Assembly (NCBI GenBank): GCA_036389135.1
Contig: DASVQP010000028.1
Coordinates: 20,032-84,031, forward strand
Direction: 5' to 3'
Length of the DNA: 64,000 nucleotides
From: Longimicrobium sp.
Lineage (GTDB): Bacteria > Gemmatimonadota > Gemmatimonadetes > Longimicrobiales > Longimicrobiaceae
The notes under the pieces were generated by a model. That model searched no databases. It was not told the origin of the DNA and worked only from the letters and a program-made list of their open reading frames with translations. Shown piece after piece: positions 24,786 to 30,967 of the stretch (the first letter of the stretch is position 1; each line of letters starts with the position of its first letter). The translations under genes and the position numbers were made by a program.

Positions 24786-25532
24786 TCACGGGCGCCGTGA
24801 CTGCGGTGCCGGGCGGGACGCTACGGCGGTGTCCCTGGTCAGTTCACGGACCCGGCGCGTGGCGGTGGGAGGGGGCCCCGGCGGCGCGCTTACCGCGAGG
24901 AGCGCGATTCCGGGGTCCTCGACGCACATGGGCGACAGCGTGCTCGGCATCGAGGGGAGGGTGCAGTAGTCGAAGCAGTCGCCCGCGCCGTTGCACACCA
25001 CCGTCTCGGCCGGGGGCGCGGTGCCGACCCAGGGGAATCCCACCAGCCGAAGCTCCCCGCGGGCACCGGCGGGGATCGCGAGCCGGAAGCTCCCGTCGGC
25101 CGCGGTCGTCGCACGCGCCAGCACGGCGCGGTCGCTCGCCCGCACGAGCGCCACCGGCATGCCGCCGCGCGCGGAGCGGTCAGCCGTCGACCCGTCCGAG
25201 AACGTCCCGTGAACCGTCCGTGTGCGGCCCGACGTATCCGTGCCGGTGGCCACGGCGGTGACGATCTTCCAGGCGTAGCTCCTCCCCGCCAGGATCGTCC
25301 ATCCAGTCGGGCGCGCCACCATCCCGGTGGCGGCGAGCTCGGCACACTCGCTGGCGTCGAACACCGTTCCCCCCGAGTTCAGCACGGCGCACGGATCGCC
25401 GGCCGGGGGCGCGGCCGGCGCTCGCCCGCCCGGCGACTGTCCTGCGGCGACGGACGGGAGCGCGAGCAGGAGGAACAAGGGAGCCAGGCGGAAAGAGCCG
25501 CGGAGCACGCGGGCGTAGGCGTCCGGTAGCAT
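24786..25532 (-). CDS. secreted protein with Ig/carboxypeptidase-regulatory-like domain
   Basis: 248 aa. The signal peptide has a hydrophobic core LAPLFLLLALPSVAAG, with cleavage expected near GQ. A beta domain at about 80-190 contains GMPVALVRASDRAVLARATTAADGSFRLAIPAG, the D-G-x-F-x-L-xx-P-xG pattern of carboxypeptidase regulatory-like folds. Four or more Cys (CAVLN, CAELA, VVCNGAGDCFDYC, MCVEDPG) suggest disulfides. Function unknown; probably envelope-associated. Confidence 0.7.
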   Translation of the reverse strand: MLPDAYARVLRGSFRLAPLFLLLALPSVAAGQSPGGRAPAAPPAGDPCAVLNSGGTVFDASECAELAATGMVARPTGWTILAGRSYAWKIVTAVATGTDTSGRTRTVHGTFSDGSTADRSARGGMPVALVRASDRAVLARATTAADGSFRLAIPAGARGELRLVGFPWVGTAPPAETVVCNGAGDCFDYCTLPSMPSTLSPMCVEDPGIALLAVSAPPGPPPTATRRVRELTRDTAVASRPAPQSRRP

Positions 25533-25631
25533 GGGACCTTCTCTCTAGGGGGGCGCAAAGAGGGCAACGGGGAACCCGACTAGTGTGCGCCCGGTCAAGC
25601 CCCGCCGCAAGCAAACATTCGATGTACGGCT

Positions 25632-26648
25632 TTACGCCACGCGTGCGTGCTCGCGCGATGGCGATGCGCAGAGGAGCGAGCGGACGGCCTGCGCGCGGCG
25701 GGGGGCGCGGAGGGCGTCGAAGGCGCGGGCGGCGGCTTCCAGGTCCTCGCGCGCGGCGTCTGGGTCGCCCGTCTCCAGGCGGAAGCGGCCGCGCTCCACG
25801 CGCACCTCGGCGTCCACCAGGGGGGCGTAGCTCATCTCGCAGAGGGTGACCGCACTGTCCAGCTCGCAGCGGGCGGCGGGGAGGTCGCCGCGGGCCCACG
25901 CCACCATCCCCAGGAGCTTGCGCACCTCGGCGTGGCCGTACAGGGTGCTGTGGCAGTCGAAGCGGAGGAGGGCCTGGCGCGCGAACCGCTCGGCGGCGGC
26001 CAGGTCGCCGCGCATCAGCGCCACCTCGCCGCGGGCGACCACCGCGAATGCGAAGAGCTGCTGCTCCCCCGCGGATTGCGCGAGGCCGGCGGCGGTGGCG
26101 AAGCAGCGGTCCGCCTCGTCCCACGACTTCAGCGCCTGCTGCGCGATCCCCAGGTTGTGGAGGATGCGCGCCTCGCCCAGCGCGTCGCCCAGCTGGTGAT
26201 AGAGAGCGCGCGCGATCCGGTACCACTCGGCGGCCCTCCCGGGCTGCTCCCGCATGTCGTGCAGCACACCGAGGTTGGTGGCGGCGTCGGCGCGCACCTT
26301 GTCCATCCCCTCGCCCGCGGCGGTCTCCAGCGCGTCTTCCAGGCGAATGCGGGCCTCGTCCAGCGCGCCCATCTCCAGCAGGATCACCCCCGCAAGGTTC
26401 TGCGCCCGCAGCGCGCCCGCATGGTCGCCGCGCGCGCGGAGCTCCCGCAGCGCGTCGTCGGCGTGGGCGAGCGCGGCGGGGCGGTCATCCAGGCGAAAGA
26501 GCGCTTCGGCCAGTAGGAGGAGGGCCTCGGGCTCCGCGTGCAGCGAGGTGCGCAGCGGCCCCAGCACGCGCTGCACCGCCTGCCAGTGGCGCGCCTCCGC
26601 GAACCGCCGGGCCTCCGCTACCGCGATAGGCTCAAAGTCGAGGCTCAT
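25632..26648 (-). CDS. TPR-repeat protein A
   Basis: 338 aa built almost wholly of helical TPR units, such as AGVILLEMGALDEARIRLEDAL, TNLGVLHDMREQPGRAAEWYRIA and HNLGIAQQALKSWDEADRCF. There is no signal peptide, so it is cytosolic. Length and C-terminal end (AREDLEAAARAFDALRAP) match the TPR gene at 56517, making the two paralogues. GAGGGGG precedes the ATG at 26648 and overlaps the stop of a 27-codon ORF, which implies coupling. No effector domain is fused, so it is probably a protein- or peptide-binding adaptor. Confidence 0.8.
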   Translation of the reverse strand: MSLDFEPIAVAEARRFAEARHWQAVQRVLGPLRTSLHAEPEALLLLAEALFRLDDRPAALAHADDALRELRARGDHAGALRAQNLAGVILLEMGALDEARIRLEDALETAAGEGMDKVRADAATNLGVLHDMREQPGRAAEWYRIARALYHQLGDALGEARILHNLGIAQQALKSWDEADRCFATAAGLAQSAGEQQLFAFAVVARGEVALMRGDLAAAERFARQALLRFDCHSTLYGHAEVRKLLGMVAWARGDLPAARCELDSAVTLCEMSYAPLVDAEVRVERGRFRLETGDPDAAREDLEAAARAFDALRAPRRAQAVRSLLCASPSREHARVA

Positions 26649-26659
26649 GATGATCCCCC

Positions 26660-26743
26660 TCAACCGCCGCTCGCGACGGCGTACCTGGCGAAGCCGCCGC
26701 CGTTGGCCCGCACCGATCCGATCATCGTTTTCATCGATACCAT
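26660..26743 (-). CDS. 27-aa mini-ORF upstream of TPR gene A
   Basis: Starts MVSMKTMIGSVRANG and ends FARYAVASGG. The pattern IGSVR...GFARYAVAS resembles the C-terminus of the lipoprotein at 57562 (IGTVR...GFTKYAMAS), which also stands just before a TPR gene. Its stop codon overlaps the Shine-Dalgarno of the TPR gene, 11 bp before its start. It could be a decayed 3' end of such a lipoprotein gene or a functional short peptide; the weak ribosome site favours the former. Confidence 0.4.
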   Translation of the reverse strand: MVSMKTMIGSVRANGGGFARYAVASGG

Positions 26744-26994
26744 CCCGCGGAGTGAGAGCGGGGCGCCCGCCGGGGGCACACCCGCCTGCCGCCAGGGCGA
26801 AAGCGGTGCCGCACGGAGTGGGTCGCGTAAGGTGATGCGGGTGGGCTAGTTAGGTGCCGCGGAGCCGGAGCGGCGGAGGAGGGTGCGGCGTGCGGATTCT
26901 GGACGAGGGAGCGTGAGGCGGACAAAAAGGCGAGCGATACGGCGGCAATGTGTGGCTGCCCGAAATTCAGCCACCCTCCAGCTTCCGAACAGCG
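26744..26994. other. intergenic stretch homologous to 30683-30725
   Basis: 26872-26919 (GGAGGAGGGTGCGGCGTGCG then GATTCTGGACGAGGGAGCGTG) closely resembles 30683-30725. This shows that the duplication described at 27068 and 30590 extends into the 3' flank. No gene seen. Confidence 0.6.
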
Positions 26995-27060
26995 GGTCTC
27001 ACGCGGAGGCGCGGAGAACGCAGAAAACTCCGCCACCTCCTCCGCGTCTCCGCGTGAGCC
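26995..27060. repeat. R1 repeat, variant
   Basis: GTCTCACGCGGAGGCGCGGA and CTCCTCCGCGTCTCCGCGTG. The A/T positions of R1 are largely replaced by G/C but pairing is kept (compensatory). It ends 8 bp from the stop of the next minus-strand gene. Confidence 0.8.
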
Positions 27061-27067
27061 AAAGCAG

Positions 27068-27835
27068 TCAGCGGCCGCCCCCCCCGCAGGCGATCCGGGC
27101 AAGGTTGTCGGGCGACATGGGCGTCCACCTCCGCTGGCTCATCCGCTGGACGTACTGCGTGGTATACACCTGGATGACCGCGCCCCCCGCGAGAACGTCC
27201 ACGCGAAAGAGATCCTGCGGCCGGTACAATCCGAGCTCCGTCAGCCCGCCGAACGCGGGGCGCTCGTCCACGATGACGCACGGGCGCACCGGCGCGCCGC
27301 GGACGCGCACGCACTCCTGCGCGCCCCCGCTGGAAAGGCTGCCGCACGTGGTCATCACCAGCCCCATCCTGGTGCGGACGAACTCGCCGGCGTCGGGGGC
27401 CGCGCTCAACAGGAGCTCCTCGTCGCCGAAGCCGCGCACGGTGGACCCGCTGGAGCGGATCCGCCGCTCGAACCGGCGCGACTGCACCCGGATCGCCTCC
27501 AGCATCAGCGGCTCCGCGGTGAGCGGCACCTCCAGCTCCAATCCTTCCGGACCCACTCGCCAGACGGCCACCGAGGCGCGGTAGCCCAGGCGGGTCACCA
27601 TCGTGGGGTGGTCGCCCAGCGGCAGGCCGCCGATCCTGAACACGCCGTTCGAGTCGCTGACCGCGGTGCGCTTCAGCGACGCCATGCGGACCTGCACCCC
27701 CACGAGCGGCGCCAGCGTCGCCGCGTCGACGGCGCGCCCTACGACGGATGCCGTGTCCGGGACCTGGGCCGCGGCGGGCGCGGCCCAGGCAAGGACGAGC
27801 GCCGCCGTCAGCCGGCGGATGGAGCGGAGGGGCAT
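27068..27835 (-). CDS. secreted carboxypeptidase-regulatory-like / TonB-plug-like protein
   Basis: 255 aa. Signal peptide RRLTAALVLAWAAPAAAQ. Residues about 25-100 form a carboxypeptidase regulatory-like domain (SVVGRAVDAATLAPLVGVQV ... DSNGVFRIGGLPLG). A plug-like region follows (EAIRVQSRRFERRIR..., CGSLSSGGAQECVRVRGAPV, VQVYTTQYVQRM-like end), as in short proteins derived from TonB-dependent receptors. Probably envelope-located; function unknown. A truncated duplicate of its 5' end lies at 30780-30962. Confidence 0.7.
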   Translation of the reverse strand: MPLRSIRRLTAALVLAWAAPAAAQVPDTASVVGRAVDAATLAPLVGVQVRMASLKRTAVSDSNGVFRIGGLPLGDHPTMVTRLGYRASVAVWRVGPEGLELEVPLTAEPLMLEAIRVQSRRFERRIRSSGSTVRGFGDEELLLSAAPDAGEFVRTRMGLVMTTCGSLSSGGAQECVRVRGAPVRPCVIVDERPAFGGLTELGLYRPQDLFRVDVLAGGAVIQVYTTQYVQRMSQRRWTPMSPDNLARIACGGGGR

Positions 27836-27848
27836 GGTGGGGCGAGGG

Positions 27849-27940
27849 TCAGGGCTGCGACGCGGTCGTCGTCGCGCCGGTGGATGTCGCCGGGGCGCCC
27901 GGCTGCGGCACGGCGGCGGGGAGCACCCAGAGCGCGTACC
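27849..27940 (-). pseudogene. C-terminal stub of an S9-peptidase-like gene
   Basis: Reads LWVLPAAVPQPGAPATSTG then ATTTASQP and a stop, matching the last 26 residues of the intact S9 peptidase (VLPTAEVPQPGTQPAATG then ATSTTQP). It stands upstream of the regulatory-domain gene just as the intact peptidase stands upstream of its decayed copy. The preceding codons (GNHDATGDLRIVRVRTSSGY) do not match the peptidase. Confidence 0.65.
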
Positions 27941-28040
27941 CTGACGACGTCCGCACCCGTACGATACGTAAGTCCCCGGTGGCATCATGGTTCCCCACAC
28001 TGGGCGCCTCGGCATCTTGGGGGGGACTGTTTAGTTTAGC

Positions 28041-29438
28041 CTAAGACGCACACGGCGAGCCCACAGCGTAGCTCTGGAGGCGCCGCGGCGAATTGGCTGA
28101 GGCCTGGAAGGCCCACAGCAGGTGAAGACGGTCGGCCCCATCGATGCGGAGATCGAAGGGGTGCACATGCAGCTCGGGCCGGAGCGGCTGGGGCACAGAC
28201 CAGCCGAACGGACGCCAATGGGCGTAGAAGATCTGATCGTTGACAGGGCCGGGTTTCGATTTCACCGAATCGGGGAGGTTCGCTGGCTGATGCCCGAACG
28301 CGATGTAGAGCTCACCCTTCGTAGTTGCCACCACCCGCAGGTGACGGACGGGATACGGCCCCGGCAGCCGAACCTGAATCGGACTCGCCCATGTCACCCC
28401 CCCGTCCGTCGAGATGGCGTGCCGGATCTCATCTCGCCCGAACCGTTGGTCCACCTGCGTCCGCCAGATCAGATGGACCGTATCGCCGCCGGTCGCGACG
28501 ACCTTCGGCTCGTACCCTCCCACGTTTCCCGAACGGTGCACGAGCACGGGCCCGCCCCACGTCAATCCCGCGTCGTCGGATCGCCGCACCCACAGGCTGT
28601 TCGTATCACCGCCAAATTTCGAGCCGCCGGAGATCGGGAAAGCGGGGCTGGCGAACGCGAGGTAGGTGCGGCGTCCCTCCCCCGCCGCAATGCTGGGGTA
28701 TGTACCTCCGCTCATGGGGATCATCGTGTCGCTCACCGGTCCAGTACCGGCACCGCGGGGCCGGGCCGCCACCCACTCCGTCGTTCGCCAGCCGTCCGGG
28801 CCGCGGCGAAGGTGGACGAGCATGTTCATACCGGACGACGGTCTGGTGATGAAGGCGACGTGCAGATTCCCACCCCCGTCCAGCTCCAGACGGGTGAGCA
28901 GCGCGCGATGCCAGCTTATGGCTGGCGCGCGGTATACGACCCGTGCGTCGCTCCAGCGTCCATTCCGGCGCTCCGCATGTAGGATGCGGCCGAGCCGGGT
29001 TAGGTCCGCCATTCGCGGCAAGCCAGACGGATTCGGATTACGGGCTGGCCCGGCCGCGTGCTCCCCCCAGACGGCGTGCAGCGTGCCGGCGCGATCCACG
29101 GCCAGCACGGGATCGTAGAAATCAATCGCCCCGGGAGGCATCCCCAACTCCTCCGTGCCACGCTGCAGCGCGGCGATGCCGCGGGATGCACCCGGCGCCC
29201 CCGCCCTGACAAAGGCGAACGCGTACGCGGCTTCCTGCCCCAGGGCCAGTTCCGGCCAGGCGAAGTTCACGCCCGCGCGCGTGACCGGCTCCGTCCACCG
29301 GACGCCGCTCTCGGGGCATGCGCGGTCCGCGTGCGACTGTGAGATCGCACGTGCCGCCACCATCCCGCAGAGGAGCGCGGTGGCGGAAAGTGCCGCCATA
29401 GCGTTGCGTGCGACCTTGAAGTTTGACCGCTCTTGCAT
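28041..29438 (-). CDS. sialidase-like beta-propeller (BNR/Asp-box) secreted protein
   Basis: 465 aa. The N-terminal hydrophobic segment MAALSATALLCGMVAARAIS is a signal or anchor. Two Asp-boxes are clear (RRSDDAGLTWGGP and ISTDGGVTWASP), with further WGEH and HLIWRT propeller strands. Sialidase-type folds bind or cut glycans, but catalytic Arg/Tyr residues cannot be assigned. The ATG at 29438 shares a base with the TGA of the upstream gene (TGATG), so the pair is coupled. Base composition is lower in G+C than the neighbours, suggesting transfer. Confidence 0.75.
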   Translation of the reverse strand: MQERSNFKVARNAMAALSATALLCGMVAARAISQSHADRACPESGVRWTEPVTRAGVNFAWPELALGQEAAYAFAFVRAGAPGASRGIAALQRGTEELGMPPGAIDFYDPVLAVDRAGTLHAVWGEHAAGPARNPNPSGLPRMADLTRLGRILHAERRNGRWSDARVVYRAPAISWHRALLTRLELDGGGNLHVAFITRPSSGMNMLVHLRRGPDGWRTTEWVAARPRGAGTGPVSDTMIPMSGGTYPSIAAGEGRRTYLAFASPAFPISGGSKFGGDTNSLWVRRSDDAGLTWGGPVLVHRSGNVGGYEPKVVATGGDTVHLIWRTQVDQRFGRDEIRHAISTDGGVTWASPIQVRLPGPYPVRHLRVVATTKGELYIAFGHQPANLPDSVKSKPGPVNDQIFYAHWRPFGWSVPQPLRPELHVHPFDLRIDGADRLHLLWAFQASANSPRRLQSYAVGSPCAS

Positions 29439-30157
29439 CAGCGGCTCGCCTGTGAGTTGGTCCACGCCATGAACGAGCCGTAATGCGCGAAGTGATCGGA
29501 GTAGGAGCTAGTGTATTCATGCTGCCAGGTGTAATCCCACCTGATCTCCGCGCTGATACTCACTTCATCCCCCATCGCCGACTCTCCGTAATATACCGAT
29601 TCCGATTTCCAACTGCCCCCGATCGTGGACCTGAGACCTACCGCCATATGTCCCTCGACCGCGACCCCGTCCGCTTGCATTCCGTTTGTCCACGCCCAGA
29701 CCCATGACACATCCATGCTTCCGTGCAGCATTGTCTGGCCATAGACATACCCGCCGTCATCCGCCGCCATCGATGTGATCCCAGCGGACGAATCCGCGAC
29801 GCGTAGGACTGAAAGCGGAGACGAGCCCGACTCGAGCGCGTGCAACGTACGCTCCAAGTATAGGACCGCGTCCGCTCCAGAAAGCTCCCGACCGTCGCTG
29901 ATACGGACGGTGGCTCCGGCCCGCGCATGGGCGAGCGCAGCTCTCGCGTGTACGATCCTCTTCTGACGCGCCTGCTCCCGCGTCAGCGGTGTCCTGCGAA
30001 AAGTCGCGGGGCGGCCACCATCTCTCACCACCGTCCCCTCGGGGCCCCGGTCGGGCGGAGCGAGAGGGCTTCCGGAACGGTCACAAGCCGCCATCGTGGA
30101 GACGGCGACTACGAGGAGATAGGTACGTGCCAGCATTGAGCCGCGTTGGCTGTGCAT
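29438..30157 (-). CDS. lipoprotein of unknown function coupled to the sialidase-like gene
   Basis: 239 aa from ATG at 30157, or 232 from ATG at 30136. Signal MLARTYLLVVAVSTMAAC gives a lipobox. The mature part starts with a proline- and arginine-rich linker, then a helix (LTREQARQKRIVHARAALAHA), and a Trp/Tyr-rich domain (VSWVWAWTNG, WDYTWQHEYTSSYSDHF). No family recognised. The upstream 30158-30590 stretch is AT-richer and gene-free. Together with the next gene it forms a probable acquired pair. Confidence 0.65.
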   Translation of the reverse strand: MHSQRGSMLARTYLLVVAVSTMAACDRSGSPLAPPDRGPEGTVVRDGGRPATFRRTPLTREQARQKRIVHARAALAHARAGATVRISDGRELSGADAVLYLERTLHALESGSSPLSVLRVADSSAGITSMAADDGGYVYGQTMLHGSMDVSWVWAWTNGMQADGVAVEGHMAVGLRSTIGGSWKSESVYYGESAMGDEVSISAEIRWDYTWQHEYTSSYSDHFAHYGSFMAWTNSQASR

Positions 30158-30589
30158 CGTAGAATCCGTTGCAAGAGGTGGGACTTCGCTATGTACCTGC
30201 GGACGGCGCCCGTATGGAGCCTCAGGTCACCCTGGGTAGGATTGCCGTTTTCACCACCTTCATGGCTCATCGAGCGTAAAGTGGGTTTATCCGGGCTCCT
30301 ACAGCTGGCTCCGGAGTCAGGGTCTACGAGAGGCGCGAACCTGGGTGTGCGTAGGGGGAGAATACACTTCAGAGACAGTTATCTTACCGCGCGCTCCGCG
30401 TCAAGGTTCGTCTACAAAAGAGCGTATAGCTATGCTCGGCGCCCACGCGTCCAGCCCGAGCCAGGCATACACTTCAGGTGGCAGAGGCTCGCAGCCTGCG
30501 GACCATAGATGTGCGCCCGCTAGCTTCCTGAGCCGCAGGAGCAAGCGTGGAGTCGCGGAGAGAACCAGGCCGGATCGGGTGGCACAGCT
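30158..30589. other. gene-free, AT-richer intergenic DNA
   Basis: I see no convincing CDS, RNA or repeat here; it should hold the promoter of the lipoprotein-sialidase pair. Base composition matches that pair and not the flanks. Confidence 0.5.
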
Positions 30590-30962
30590 CGTCAGTTGCC
30601 CTGCCGCTCGCGAGGGCGTATTCGCCAAGCCGCGCCGGCCGTTCGCCTGCGCTGCATCCTTCCACTCGCCGTTTGGGAGCTGTGGAGGAGGGTGCCGCGT
30701 GGTAATTCTAAACGCAGGAACGTGGTGCGAGACCCAGAGCTGAGCGGTACGGACCCACTCGCCAGGCGCCCAACCGACGTGCGGTTAGCCAGCTTCAGCG
30801 AACACATGCGGACCTGCACGCCCGCGAGCGGCGTCAGCGCCGCCGCATCGACCGCGCGCCCCGCGACGGACGCCTGGGCCGCGAGGGGGCGGCCCAGGCC
30901 AGGAGGAGTGCCGCCGGTAGGCGGCGGAGGGTGGCGAGAGAGATGAGGGGGACGGAGGAGAG
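30590..30962 (-). pseudogene. decayed duplicate of the 27068 regulatory-domain gene
   Basis: On the minus strand from 30962 down, LRRLPAALLLAWAAP, SVAGRAVDAAALTPLAGVQV and RMCSLKLAN match RRLTAALVLAWAAP, SVVGRAVDAATLAPLVGVQV and RMASLKRTA of the intact gene, with a frameshift near the signal peptide. After about 60 codons homology jumps to the 3' flank (30683-30725 equals 26872-26919, and YALASG at 30600 equals YAVASG). The middle of the gene is deleted. Confidence 0.75.
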
Positions 30963-30967
30963 CGTGG

